Shown here: positions 53,860-62,138 of the stretch, piece after piece
Position numbering within the stretch: position 1 is the stretch's first letter
Layout: each line of letters starts with the position of its first letter
Origin: a bacterium
GTDB taxonomy: Bacteria > Bacillota > Clostridia > Oscillospirales > Acutalibacteraceae
NCBI GenBank assembly: GCA_020625875.1
Contig: JAHLAX010000033.1
Coordinates: forward strand, 1-64,000
Reading direction: 5' to 3'
Length of the DNA: 64,000 nt
Notes under the pieces: model-generated
Databases searched by the model: none
The model's input: the letters and a program-made list of their open reading frames with translations, nothing else
Told to the model about the DNA's origin: nothing
Position numbers and translations under genes: made by a program

Positions 53860-54525
53860 TTACTTAACTAAGCTGTAAAAAACTCTTACAGCTTCATCGA
53901 GAGGATATTTTTTACCATAAACAGACGAAGAACCGGCAACAAAAATATCGGCTCCGTTCTCTCTCATTTCAACACAGTGATCCCAGCTCACATTGCCGTC
54001 AACCTCTATTTTTATATCCTTACCCGAAGCGACGACCAATTCTTTAAGCTTCTTGAGCCTTTCCATGCTCTTAGGAGCCAAAGGCTGACCCGCGAATCCG
54101 GGGTAAACAGTCATAAGCAAAAAGGCGTCAACCTCACTGAAGAAGTCTTTCACTACTTCAACAGGAGTATCGGGGCTTATAGCAAGACACGGCGAAGCTC
54201 CGCGGGAACGTATATCGGCAAGAACCTTGTGCGCGTCCTCACAAGCCTCATAATGCACCGATACCATATCACCCTTCGAAATCTCCATAGCGTCAAAGAA
54301 TTGCTGAGGTTCAAAAGCCATAATGTGGATATCTCTGCGAATGGTTCTCATTGGTTTTTTAAAGCTTTTGACCATATTTGTATCAAAAGTTATATTTGGA
54401 ACAAACTTGTTGTCCATAAAATCAATATGAAGAAACTCAACGCCTAAGGAATCAAGCATTTCAATCTCATCATAAAGATGTAATAAATCAGCACACATCA
54501 CTGATGGTGATAACATTCCGCCCAT
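53860..54525 (-). CDS. Ribulose-phosphate 3-epimerase family protein
   Basis: TIM-barrel epimerase. Metal and catalytic residues are in place: HIDFMDNKFVPNITF (His, Asp) near 33-47, DIHIM near 66, and EVDGNVSW (Asp) near 175; the phosphate loop is VAGSSSVYG. The usual MSVNPGFGGQ is MTVYPGFAGQ, so it is a divergent branch, not clearly the pentose-pathway Rpe. 221 residues. It stands between the polymerase and the dehydrogenase and may supply the ketopentose phosphate for the polyol. Substrate not proven. Confidence 0.78.
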   Translation of the reverse strand: MGGMLSPSVMCADLLHLYDEIEMLDSLGVEFLHIDFMDNKFVPNITFDTNMVKSFKKPMRTIRRDIHIMAFEPQQFFDAMEISKGDMVSVHYEACEDAHKVLADIRSRGASPCLAISPDTPVEVVKDFFSEVDAFLLMTVYPGFAGQPLAPKSMERLKKLKELVVASGKDIKIEVDGNVSWDHCVEMRENGADIFVAGSSSVYGKKYPLDEAVRVFYSLVK

Positions 54526-54534
54526 AATTCACCT

Positions 54535-55587
54535 TTAGTCGATTACGACCATTACCTTACTATAAAACTCTTTGCCTTCTTTCATAATTTCAAGGCCTTT
54601 ATCCATATCCTCAAGGCTGAATTTATGAGTAATCAGCGGCTTAACGCTAACGGCTCCCGAAGACATAGCGTCTACAACAATAGCCCAGTCACTCTGGGGA
54701 GTATTATTGTAAGCCGAATTCCATGTGCCGAAAATTTTAAGCTGCTTTCTCAAAATCTGCCAGTAAGTGTTTTGAGCAAAGGTAAAGTCGCCGTGAGGAT
54801 TACCGACAAATATAACCTTACCGCCGGAGCAAACGCTGTCAAGACAGTTATTAGCGGTTACAGCGATACCGACAGCCTCAATAGCGATATCAGCACCGTT
54901 GCCGTTAGTCTGCTCCATAACCCACTCAATAGGATCGCCGTGAGAAGCGTTGAAATAATCATAGAAGCCAAGGCTCTCGATAAAATCATAATTATTCATA
55001 TCAGTGCCGACAAGAAGAACCTTGCCAGCGCCCCACGCTTTAGCCCACTGAGCAATAAGCATACCGATTGTACCGGGTCCATAAATCACTACAGTATCGC
55101 CGATCTCAACACCGGCTCTTCTTAAAGCGTGAAGAGCAACCGCTGTCGGCTCAGCCATAGCGGCTTCCTCAAATGAAACATTATCCGCTATCGGAACAAG
55201 ATTCCATACGGGAACTCTTACATATTCCGCGAAAGCTCCGTCGGAACGCGAACCAAGATAGTCATAGTTTTTGCAGGTTTCATACACGCCTTTGTTGCAG
55301 CTTGTACATTCTCTGCAAGGAATCAATGGAAAAACCGCCGCGCGGGTTCCGATGTACTTTTCGTTTTCTTTAGTAGCCGCGGCAACAACCTCGCCCGCGA
55401 ACTCATGACCCGGGATTGTCGGAAAATGATAAGTTCCGTTAACAAAAATTCTCGGAATATCAGAGCCGCAGATTCCGCAGGCTTTAACCCTCATCAAAAC
55501 CTCATCGGGCTTAAGTTCGGGAATCGGATAATCCTCATATCTTAAATCTCCTACCGCGTGCAGTACTCTGGCTTTCATAGTATCCAC
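54535..55587 (-). CDS. Zinc-dependent polyol-phosphate dehydrogenase (TarJ/GatD-like)
   Basis: Medium-chain dehydrogenase. Catalytic zinc site CGICGSDIPR and GHEFAG (about 37-70), structural zinc cysteines CRECTSCNKGVYETC (about 94-108), and NAD(P) loop GPGTIGMLIAQ near 172. 350 residues. The GTG start at 55587 has AGGAGGG at the right distance; the ATG three codons later is too far from it. Sequence style is close to galactitol-1-phosphate 5-dehydrogenases, but the position between tarI-like and polymerase genes points to reduction of ribulose-5-phosphate to ribitol-5-phosphate. Confidence 0.78.
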   Translation of the reverse strand: MDTMKARVLHAVGDLRYEDYPIPELKPDEVLMRVKACGICGSDIPRIFVNGTYHFPTIPGHEFAGEVVAAATKENEKYIGTRAAVFPLIPCRECTSCNKGVYETCKNYDYLGSRSDGAFAEYVRVPVWNLVPIADNVSFEEAAMAEPTAVALHALRRAGVEIGDTVVIYGPGTIGMLIAQWAKAWGAGKVLLVGTDMNNYDFIESLGFYDYFNASHGDPIEWVMEQTNGNGADIAIEAVGIAVTANNCLDSVCSGGKVIFVGNPHGDFTFAQNTYWQILRKQLKIFGTWNSAYNNTPQSDWAIVVDAMSSGAVSVKPLITHKFSLEDMDKGLEIMKEGKEFYSKVMVVID

Positions 55588-55601
55588 AGTTTTCCCTCCT
55601 A

Positions 55602-56291
55602 TCAGGAATTAATTATAGTTTCAAAAGTTTCTAAATCTTCTATTGTAGTAATCTTAAAATTGCGCTCACTGCCCTCAACCAATCTGATTTTCATACCATG
55701 GCGATATGCAATCTCGCTGCTGCCGGCAGTAGAGGCAATTTCTTCATCGGTAACTGAATTATGAATATCAAGATATTCCCTGAATTTAAAACTCTCAGGA
55801 GCCTGTCCAGCGAAAAGCTCGGAACGTTTTAGAAGCTTATAAATAGATTTGCCGTCTTTGCTCTGATATACAGTATCCTTAACGGTTATTACAGGCATAG
55901 CTCCATCGTCCTCAACAGCGCCCAACAGACAATCAGAAATAATCTTATCGGAAACCAAAGGACGAGCAGCGTCATGTATAATACAAACCGTAGTATCAGG
56001 AGCGTTCTTCTCGGTTGATTTCAGCCCGTTATAAATAGAATGCTGTCGTGTTTCGCCCGCGGGAGCATAACCGCAGACTTTTGAAATGCCGAATTTCTCA
56101 ACATTTTCTTCTACATAATCCTTCCATTCATCGCTGACAACTATAACTACATTGTCTATTTCATTATGTTTTTCAAAAATTTCAAGACAATAAACGATAA
56201 TAGGTTTATCCCCTACCATAAGATATTGCTTAGGACGGTCGACGCCCATTCGACTTCCAACTCCGCCCGCAAGAATAATAGCTGTATTCAT
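55602..56291 (-). CDS. tarI: Polyol-phosphate cytidylyltransferase (TarI/IspD family)
   Basis: Activates a polyol phosphate with CTP to CDP-polyol. IspD-family signature LAGGVGSRMGVDRPKQYL (7-24), VVVSDEW, HDAARPLV near 105 and TVKDTVY. 229 residues. The family includes IspD (isoprenoid) and TarI (teichoic acid); the following dehydrogenase and polymerase favour TarI. First gene of the four-gene unit, with its own promoter. No wall-polymer linkage genes are next to it, so whether the product is teichoic acid or another polymer is open. Confidence 0.72.
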   Translation of the reverse strand: MNTAIILAGGVGSRMGVDRPKQYLMVGDKPIIVYCLEIFEKHNEIDNVVIVVSDEWKDYVEENVEKFGISKVCGYAPAGETRQHSIYNGLKSTEKNAPDTTVCIIHDAARPLVSDKIISDCLLGAVEDDGAMPVITVKDTVYQSKDGKSIYKLLKRSELFAGQAPESFKFREYLDIHNSVTDEEIASTAGSSEIAYRHGMKIRLVEGSERNFKITTIEDLETFETIINS

Positions 56292-56386
56292 AATTCACCT
56301 CCGAGGCACTTTTAATAATTTTACCAAAAATAGTGAATAAAGTCAATAAAAACGACTTTTTTCTCTGCTGTTTTACAATTAATTTT

Positions 56387-56415
56387 AGTATAATCTTTAC
56401 GCATAATACTGTCAA
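56387..56415 (-). promoter_or_regulatory. Promoter of the polyol-phosphate module
   Basis: TTGACA (56410-56415), 17-bp spacer, TATACT (56387-56392) on the minus strand, in the AT-rich divergent region between tarI and the CPBP gene. About 90 bp of leader precede tarI. Confidence 0.7.
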
Positions 56416-56506
56416 TTTTTGTAAAAAGAATGTAACTTTTAAAATATATAATACATTCTTGATTTAAAACAGCATTTATGATAGTATTTATTCGGATGTG
56501 ATGCAT

Positions 56507-57463
56507 ATGAATAAAGAAGCAATATACGCGATAAAAAAGACATCGAGCGGGCTCGGTTTTATGCTGTTTATTTCGTCAGCTTCGATGTATATTCTTACAT
56601 TGATTATATCAGTATTCTTATATAATCGCCTGGATACATCTTCTATACTCTTGCTGAATATTGTTATTTCAATAATCAGTTTATTCTTGGTCAGCTTTTT
56701 TTATTGCTGGTTTTCAAAAACGGATTTAGGTGAGGTTATCAAGGTTAAGTGGGTAAAACTGGAGCTAGCTCTCCCCCTCATCTTTATTGCTATAGCAATA
56801 TCTTTTACAGCGGACTATCTGACTGACATTATACAAAACAATTTTTCAATTTTCGGTATAAAAAACAGTGTTGACTTATCAACTGAAAGCAGCACTCCTT
56901 TTGAGAGTTTTTTGAATATTGTTTCAGTTTGTGTTATTCCAGCTCTTGTAGAGGAGTTCCTTTTCAGAGGAATTGTGCTTGGAAAGCTCAGATTCTTCGG
57001 TGAATCATTCGCGTTATTTATGTCGTCAATGCTTTTCGCTTTGATGCACGGCAATATCATACAAATACCGTTCGCTTTTATTGTAGGTCTTTCTTTAGCG
57101 TTTATTAATATAAAAACAAATTCGATTCTCCCGTGTATTATTGTTCATTTTCTGATTAATTTCAGAAGCGTATTTGTTTCTATTTTATTAGATAATAATC
57201 TAGTAGCCGAAAACATTTTAAATAATGTATATTTAATAATACTGTTTGTACTTTTCGTGATGGGTATACTCAGCGCGGCGATACTAAGCAAAAGAAAAAA
57301 CTTCTTCAAAACAGAGGAAAAGGCAGAATATCCTTTCAGAACAACATTTAGAGCTTCAATATTTTCAGTAGGAATGATATTCTTTCTGATTCATTGTTTG
57401 ACAACAACATTACAATCACTCTCAATCAGTTTTTTACCTGATAGTTTATTCAGTGGATTTTAA
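56507..57463 (+). CDS. CPBP family intramembrane metalloprotease
   Basis: Polytopic membrane protein, about eight transmembrane segments. The CPBP/ABI motifs are visible: EEFLFRG near 153 (EExxxR) and a His in ALMHGN near 185, and HFLINF near 228. The track starts at 56498 (GTG); the ATG at 56507 is preferred because GGATGTG lies 6 bp before it and the product starts MNKEAIYAI. 318 residues. Possible roles are prenyl-protein processing or bacteriocin self-immunity; none can be chosen from the sequence. Directly followed by tadA. Confidence 0.83.
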   Translation: MNKEAIYAIKKTSSGLGFMLFISSASMYILTLIISVFLYNRLDTSSILLLNIVISIISLFLVSFFYCWFSKTDLGEVIKVKWVKLELALPLIFIAIAISFTADYLTDIIQNNFSIFGIKNSVDLSTESSTPFESFLNIVSVCVIPALVEEFLFRGIVLGKLRFFGESFALFMSSMLFALMHGNIIQIPFAFIVGLSLAFINIKTNSILPCIIVHFLINFRSVFVSILLDNNLVAENILNNVYLIILFVLFVMGILSAAILSKRKNFFKTEEKAEYPFRTTFRASIFSVGMIFFLIHCLTTTLQSLSISFLPDSLFSGF

Positions 57464-57464
57464 A

Positions 57465-57923
57465 ATGAAACACGAAGATTATATGAGAATAGCCCTATCA
57501 GAAGCCGAGAAAGCGTATCAGCTCGGTGAAATACCGATAGGCGCGGTTATTACAAAGGGAAATGAAATAGTATCAACAGCCTATAACAGACGCGAAACTG
57601 GCAAAAACGCTCTGTTTCACGCTGAAACCGAGGCGATATACAAAGCATGCGAGAAACTCGGCGGCTGGCGGTTATGGGAATGCAGCCTTTATGTCACGCT
57701 TGAGCCCTGCCCTATGTGCGCGGGAGCAATTGTAAACGCCAGAATACCCGAGGTGTTTTTCGGAGCCTATGATGTAAAAAACGGCGCGTGTTCTTCTAAT
57801 CTACACATATTTAATATGACAAATAACTTCAGACCTAATTATATCGGAGGAATACTTGAAGAAGAATGCAGCGGATTAATAAAAAAATTCTTTATAGATA
57901 TGAGAAACGGGTTGGCGCATTAG
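57465..57923 (+). CDS. tadA: tRNA-specific adenosine deaminase
   Basis: Converts A34 to inosine in tRNA-Arg. Zinc site: HAETEAI near 53 (His and catalytic Glu) and PCPMCAGAI near 83 (two Cys). The ATG at 57465 gives MKHEDYMRIAL, the family start; the track's GTG at 57453 would overlap the CPBP gene. 152 residues. One base separates it from the CPBP stop, so translation is coupled. Confidence 0.95.
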   Translation: MKHEDYMRIALSEAEKAYQLGEIPIGAVITKGNEIVSTAYNRRETGKNALFHAETEAIYKACEKLGGWRLWECSLYVTLEPCPMCAGAIVNARIPEVFFGAYDVKNGACSSNLHIFNMTNNFRPNYIGGILEEECSGLIKKFFIDMRNGLAH

Positions 57924-57936
57924 CGTCAACCCGTTT
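57905..57936. terminator. Bidirectional terminator between tadA and the hydrolase gene
   Basis: Stem AAACGGGTTG/CAACCCGTTT with further inner pairs (about 14 bp) and a 4-nt loop. It covers the convergent ends of tadA (+) and the SleB-like gene (-). T-runs on either side are short. Confidence 0.65.
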
Positions 57937-57952
57937 GATTAAGCATATTAAA

Positions 57953-58762
57953 TTAAGCTCTGTCGAAAAATCTCATATTACCGCTTGAAGTAACAAAGGT
58001 CTGGCTCTCGTGCCAATCACTTGAAACCATATCTGAAGAATAGAAGTAGAGGATTCTGTGATCAACCGCTCTTCCGTCGCTGTCAAAGATATAAGATACA
58101 GCGCTCTTAACAGCGGATGAAGGAGTATTGTTAGTCGAAGCGTCATAACCATATGTACCGATGATGCTTTCGACAGATGTAGTGCCTGATTCAACCATAC
58201 TGTCATGAACAGCCTGAGCGACAAGTGCGCAGCAATCATAGCCGTTTCCGCCTGCCTCACCCATTACAAGACCTTCTAAAAGAGTTCTCTCGTAATCGCT
58301 GAGTTCAATATGAGTTCCAGATACCGTTGAAGCAGCAGCTTCGGTTACGGCTTCTGTCTCAGCCTCAGTTTCGGGTTCAGTCTCGGGAGCATCTGTGACT
58401 TCTTCTGTTTCGGGCTCTGTAGCCTCTGTAGTCACGGGCTCGGTTGTCTGAGCGACAGTTTCTTCAGTCGCTTTAGTCTTTTTGACTTTGGCTTCTTTCT
58501 TTTCAGTTTCGGCAACGATAGCATTACTTAATACTTCTGTGTCGCCTACACTGATTGTAGGTTTCTGTCCGTCAGATACAGCGGCAACATTCTGCACTAA
58601 GCTGATGCTGGGAATAACAATTGCCGATAAAACAATAAAAGCTGTTAATATCAACGAACCGATTTTTGAATACTTCTTAACCTTGTTTTCAGGTTTAGAG
58701 TTTTTTCTGTCTGTACTTTTTGTACTATTGTTTTTTAAATGCTTATAATTTGAACTTCTCAA
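57953..58762 (-). CDS. Secreted cell-wall hydrolase (SleB/Hydrolase_2 type)
   Basis: Likely lytic transglycosylase-like enzyme acting on peptidoglycan, as in spore-cortex hydrolysis. A basic N-terminus and a transmembrane/signal segment (about 33-58) precede a low-complexity linker of Thr/Glu repeats (TTEPVTTEATEPETEEVTDAP) from about 90 to 140, and a C-terminal Hydrolase_2 domain from about 150: LSDYERTLLEGLVMGEAGG (catalytic Glu in GEAGG), then ALVAQAVHDSM. 269 residues; outside the membrane. Start has AGGAGG. It is preceded by repeated TGTAAC-type sites. Confidence 0.82.
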   Translation of the reverse strand: MRSSNYKHLKNNSTKSTDRKNSKPENKVKKYSKIGSLILTAFIVLSAIVIPSISLVQNVAAVSDGQKPTISVGDTEVLSNAIVAETEKKEAKVKKTKATEETVAQTTEPVTTEATEPETEEVTDAPETEPETEAETEAVTEAAASTVSGTHIELSDYERTLLEGLVMGEAGGNGYDCCALVAQAVHDSMVESGTTSVESIIGTYGYDASTNNTPSSAVKSAVSYIFDSDGRAVDHRILYFYSSDMVSSDWHESQTFVTSSGNMRFFDRA

Positions 58763-58855
58763 AATCTTTTCCTCCTATCGAGTTACGCTCTAAATCACTA
58801 CGCAATCTTTAGCAAGTAAATTAAATTGATCGTTCACACAATTTTCATTGGCGAT

Positions 58856-58884
58856 ATTAAAACACATATTTTCAAAAAAATCAA
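58856..58884 (-). promoter_or_regulatory. Promoter of the cell-wall hydrolase gene
   Basis: TTGATT (58879-58884), 17-bp spacer, TTTAAT (58856-58861) on the minus strand, about 80 bp upstream of the RBS. Confidence 0.5.
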
Positions 58885-58929
58885 GTTACAACGCGGGTTT
58901 CAAAGATTAAATACGGTTACAACGGTAAC
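58885..58929 (-). promoter_or_regulatory. Repeated TGTAAC-type sites upstream of the hydrolase promoter
   Basis: The plus strand carries GTTACAACG at 58885-58893 and again at 58916-58924, 31 bp (three helical turns) apart, and the second copy continues into GGTAAC to give a short palindrome. On the minus strand these read TGTTAC-CGT-TGTAAC and TGTAAC, directly upstream of the -35 box. Each half site fits the WalR half-site TGTWAH, but the spacing of the close pair is 3, not the usual 5. The rest of the 58763-59035 gap shows no gene. Confidence 0.4.
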
Positions 58930-59035
58930 ATTCTGTAATTTTATTTCTTTAAAGAGAAAATAAACTTATACACAATTAACAAAAAGAATTACCCTTGTAT
59001 AAAAGTTTTTTTAACAAGGCAGAAATGCAAAAAAA

Positions 59036-59323
59036 TCAAAATTTATTGAAAAAACGGCGTTTTTTGCGCTCTGAACGCCTGAATTCACCCTCTGAACTAA
59101 CCAGTATCGTATCCTCTCCAATCAATTCTATTCTATCCCAAGGAATTACGCAATCGTCCTTTCTGCCTAATAAACCGAACAATTTGAACCTTCCGTATAT
59201 TATAATAGCGCATACCCGCGCATCACGGGTGTTCACATCTAAATCGTCTACATATCCTATTCTGCAACCGTTACGGCTGTTTATTACCTCTTTATTCCTT
59301 AATTGTGATAAACTGCAATTCAT
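59036..59323 (-). CDS. ymxH: YlmC/YmxH family sporulation protein (PRC-barrel)
   Basis: Small PRC-barrel protein of endospore formers; role not defined. 95 residues: SLSQLRNKEVINSRNGCRIGYVDDLDVN, then RVCAIIIYGRFKLFGLLGRKDDCVIPWDRIELIGEDTILV, ending in a basic tail RRSERKKRRFFNKF. Cytosolic. The upstream AT-rich region holds a weak sigma-E-like pair (TCATATA, 14 bp, CATATTAA at 59369-59397), overlapping the degV leader on the other strand. Confidence 0.85.
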   Translation of the reverse strand: MNCSLSQLRNKEVINSRNGCRIGYVDDLDVNTRDARVCAIIIYGRFKLFGLLGRKDDCVIPWDRIELIGEDTILVSSEGEFRRSERKKRRFFNKF

Positions 59324-59340
59324 AAATATTCATTCCTTTG

Positions 59341-59369
59341 TTGACTTTTAAAAACGTATTTATTATAAT
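59341..59369 (+). promoter_or_regulatory. Promoter of degV
   Basis: TTGACT (59341-59346), 17-bp spacer, TATAAT (59364-59369) on the plus strand. Confidence 0.75.
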
Positions 59370-59410
59370 TAATATGTAAGAATATATAAATATATGATTC
59401 GGAGGCAGTT

Positions 59411-60298
59411 ATGAGCAAATACGGTGATTATGTTCTTTTCACAGATTCCACCTGTGATTTACCTAACAATATGGCTGAAGATATGAATATAAAGGTTATG
59501 GCCATGGGCTTTCTTATGGAAGAAAAGGCGTATAACCATTATCTTGACGCGCGCGAAATGAGCCTCGATGAATTCTACAAAAAGCTCAAATCAGGCATTC
59601 AGTCTCAGACTACACAGATTGCTTTTAACAGCTATACCGATTATTGGGAGCCGTATCTTAAAGCGGGCAAAGATATTGTATACATCTCTTTTACCTCGGG
59701 TTTAAGCGGAACATACAACACAAGCAAAATAGCCGCCAGAGACCTTCTTGAAAACTATCCCGACAGAAGCATCACGATTATTGATTCTCTGTGCGCCAGC
59801 GCGGGCCAGGGAGCATTAATGTATTATGTCGGTAACAAGTATAAAAACGAAAAGCCCTCAAGCGAAGAGCTCGTGGCATACGCTGAGAATATAAAGCTTA
59901 AGATATGCCATTGGTTTGTTGTTGATGATATTGACCAGCTCAAACGCGGAGGCAGAATATCAGGCGTTACCGCCACATTCGCTAAGGCGCTTCAGATAAA
60001 GCCTGTCCTCAGTCTTGACAACGAGGGCAAGCTTATAAATGTAGGTAAGATTCGCGGTAACAACAACGTAAACGACTTGCTTATTAAAAAAATGAAACAG
60101 GACGCTGAAAATTACAAAAGTCAGACAGTATTTGTTGCTCACGCTGATAATATTGAAGGCGCTAAGGAACTTAAAAAGGAGCTCAAAGGTCTGGTTAATG
60201 ATGTATTAATCTTTGACATTGGTCCTGTTATCGGCACACATGTCGGCTCTGGAATGCTTGCGCTTGTTTTTCTAGGAAAAAGAAATCTGGAAATGTAA
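59411..60298 (+). CDS. DegV family fatty-acid-binding protein
   Basis: Cytosolic lipid-binding protein; family members (FakB) present fatty acids to the FakA kinase. 295 residues with the two-domain DegV plan: TDSTCDLPNN near the N-terminus, a loop ITSGLSGTYN-type SFTSGLSGTYN near 95, IIDSLCASAGQG near 122, and the C-terminal GPVIGTHVGSGMLALVFLGK. GGAGG precedes ATG. Single-gene unit with its own promoter and terminator; no fakA is next to it, so the exact partner is unknown. Confidence 0.9.
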   Translation: MSKYGDYVLFTDSTCDLPNNMAEDMNIKVMAMGFLMEEKAYNHYLDAREMSLDEFYKKLKSGIQSQTTQIAFNSYTDYWEPYLKAGKDIVYISFTSGLSGTYNTSKIAARDLLENYPDRSITIIDSLCASAGQGALMYYVGNKYKNEKPSSEELVAYAENIKLKICHWFVVDDIDQLKRGGRISGVTATFAKALQIKPVLSLDNEGKLINVGKIRGNNNVNDLLIKKMKQDAENYKSQTVFVAHADNIEGAKELKKELKGLVNDVLIFDIGPVIGTHVGSGMLALVFLGKRNLEM

Positions 60299-60310
60299 TA
60301 CTATAAAGTT

Positions 60311-60350
60311 AAGGCACGATTCAAAATGAATCGTGCCTTATTCAGTTTTG
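60311..60350 (+). terminator. Terminator of degV
   Basis: Perfect 13-bp stem AAGGCACGATTCA/TGAATCGTGCCTT with an AAA loop, then ATTCAGTTTTG. On the minus strand AACTTTATAG follows the same stem, so it may also end the micro-operon. Confidence 0.85.
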
Positions 60351-60494
60351 TAGTTTATCAACAAACTGTTCGAGTTTTTTAGATGTATAATTTAAAACTT
60401 TATTTGATAAGTCATTAATAATATCTATCGCGGAGAGCTCGATGTTCTCCGCTTTTTCTTTTACGCTTTTATTTTTTGATTTATCTTTGTTCAT
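60342..60494 (-). CDS. 50-residue charged helical protein, unknown
   Basis: Not in the ORF track. Translation MNKDKSKNKSVKEKAENIEL then SAIDIINDLSNKVLNYTSKK and LEQFVDKLQN. The first part is Lys/Glu-rich; the rest is an amphipathic helix with no membrane segment. GAGG lies just before the ATG. The upstream tiny gene stops six bases earlier, so they look coupled. It is the only ORF between degV and spoIIGA on this strand together with the 27-residue one. I do not recognise a family. Confidence 0.55.
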   Translation of the reverse strand: MNKDKSKNKSVKEKAENIELSAIDIINDLSNKVLNYTSKKLEQFVDKLQN

Positions 60495-60499
60495 ATTCC

Positions 60500-60583
60500 T
60501 CATTTATAATAGTTCATCATTGCCATTGTACCTACGCCGATAAAGGCACCTATAAAAACTCCTGATATTACATTAAAGAACAT
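60500..60583 (-). CDS. 27-residue membrane peptide, unknown
   Basis: Not in the ORF track. MFFNVISGVFIGAFIGVGTM then AMMNYYK: one short hydrophobic helix with glycine spacing (GxxxGxxxGxG), ending in a polar tail. GGGGAG is well placed before the ATG. It is divergent from spoIIGA, sharing about 55 bp of upstream DNA, and is followed at once by the 50-residue ORF. A small membrane partner of that protein is possible, but this is conjecture. Confidence 0.5.
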   Translation of the reverse strand: MFFNVISGVFIGAFIGVGTMAMMNYYK

Positions 60584-60638
60584 TTTACACTCCCCTATTA
60601 TGACAGAGTATTCAGCACTGGGGTGAGATAATTAATAT

Positions 60639-61433
60639 ATGCAAACGGTATATATTGACGTATTTGTTTTTATAAATATATTTGAAGATTTTTTATTATT
60701 ACTCGCCGTAAAGCGCATTTTGAGGCTTAACGCTAAATACTACCGCATAATACTTGGCAGCGCTGTAGGCGGGTTATTAAGCTTAACAGCATTAAAAGAC
60801 CTTCCATTTATATTAAATATTATTCTTAAACTCTGTGAAGCAAGTTTTATCGTACTTGTTTCCTTTGGTTATAAGAATCGTAAAGCATTTTTAAAAAACA
60901 CAGCTTTGCTTATTATTATCACGTTTCTTGTCAGCGGAGCGCTGATATGTTTTTATCTAGCGCTTAAACCTAGCGGAATGGCGATAATAAACAATACCAT
61001 ATATTTTAATATCTCTCCCTTGTTATTGATTATTTTAACCCTCGGGATTTATTTTATTCTGTTGTTATTCAAAAAAATTTTCAAGAATCACAGCAAAACT
61101 GAATTAATAAAAAATGTTGAAGTTTATTATAATAATCAACACTATAAAGTAAAATGCAAAGTTGACAGCGGATTGAATATAAAAGAACCGTTTTCCGGCA
61201 GCAGCGTTATTATCATTGAAAAAAGCTCAATTGATAATATAACAGACAAAACCAAATGCAGAATAATTCCTTTTAAAAGCCTTGGCGGAAACGGAATAAT
61301 ATGGGGATTTAAAGCTGATAAAGTTGTTGTTGATAATAAAGACACTGATGAGGAAATATATATCGGTATAACTGATAAGCAATTCAATTCGGAATATAAT
61401 GGACTTATTCCGATAAACATAACTGGAGAATAA
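60639..61433 (+). CDS. spoIIGA: Sporulation sigma-E factor processing peptidase
   Basis: Membrane aspartic protease that activates pro-sigma-E in the mother cell. Five hydrophobic helices fill residues 1-150 and the protease domain follows, with the catalytic Asp in CKVDSGLNIKEPFSG near 172. GGGGTGAG precedes the ATG. 264 residues. It is followed three bases later by sigE, the conserved order. Confidence 0.95.
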   Translation: MQTVYIDVFVFINIFEDFLLLLAVKRILRLNAKYYRIILGSAVGGLLSLTALKDLPFILNIILKLCEASFIVLVSFGYKNRKAFLKNTALLIIITFLVSGALICFYLALKPSGMAIINNTIYFNISPLLLIILTLGIYFILLLFKKIFKNHSKTELIKNVEVYYNNQHYKVKCKVDSGLNIKEPFSGSSVIIIEKSSIDNITDKTKCRIIPFKSLGGNGIIWGFKADKVVVDNKDTDEEIYIGITDKQFNSEYNGLIPINITGE

Positions 61434-61436
61434 AAA

Positions 61437-62138
61437 ATGAAACTTTTTAGAATCAAAGCATTATTATCAAAGTTATTTATAACTGACGATGAGATATATT
61501 ATATTAACGGCAGCGAAACCCTTCCTCCTCCATTACGCAAAGATGAAGAAGCTGAAATAATGGATAAAATACGATTAGGTGACGACAGCGGCAAAGAAAA
61601 GCTGATTGTCCATAATCTAAGGCTTGTAGTATATATCGCCAAACGCTTTGAAAGCGCGGGCGCGAACATAGAAGATTTAATATCGATAGGAACAATCGGA
61701 CTTATAAAAGCAGTCAACACTTTTAAACCAGATAAAAAAATAAAACTTGCTACATACGCCTCAAGATGTATCGAAAATGAAATACTGATGTTTTTAAGAA
61801 AAAGCAGTCAGCTCAAAAATGAGGTGAGTATTGACGAACCGCTCAACACCGACTGGGACGGAAACGAACTATTGTTATGCGATGTGCTAGGTTCTGATCC
61901 TGATATAATTAACAGAAACATTGAAAACGAAATCGAGTGCAGTCAATTGCTAAAAGCTGTTTCAAAGCTCAACAACCGCGAGTCGCTTATTATGGAAATG
62001 CGGTTCGGACTTAACGGAAAGAAAGAGCACACTCAAAAAGAAGTCGCCGATAAGCTTGGCATATCTCAATCATATATATCAAGACTAGAAAAGAAAATAA
62101 TAAAAAAATTAAAAAGAGAATTGGAGAAAGTTGTTTAA
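61437..62138 (+). CDS. sigE: RNA polymerase sporulation sigma-E factor
   Basis: Mother-cell sigma factor made as an inactive precursor. The N-terminal pro-region (first 25-30 residues, [23 protein letters not shown]) precedes region 2 ([37 protein letters not shown], about 83-118) and region 4 with [28 protein letters not shown]. 233 residues. In Bacillus sigG follows; here an oppositely oriented lipoprotein gene follows instead. Confidence 0.96.
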   Translation: MKLFRIKALLSKLFITDDEIYYINGSETLPPPLRKDEEAEIMDKIRLGDDSGKEKLIVHNLRLVVYIAKRFESAGANIEDLISIGTIGLIKAVNTFKPDKKIKLATYASRCIENEILMFLRKSSQLKNEVSIDEPLNTDWDGNELLLCDVLGSDPDIINRNIENEIECSQLLKAVSKLNNRESLIMEMRFGLNGKKEHTQKEVADKLGISQSYISRLEKKIIKKLKRELEKVV

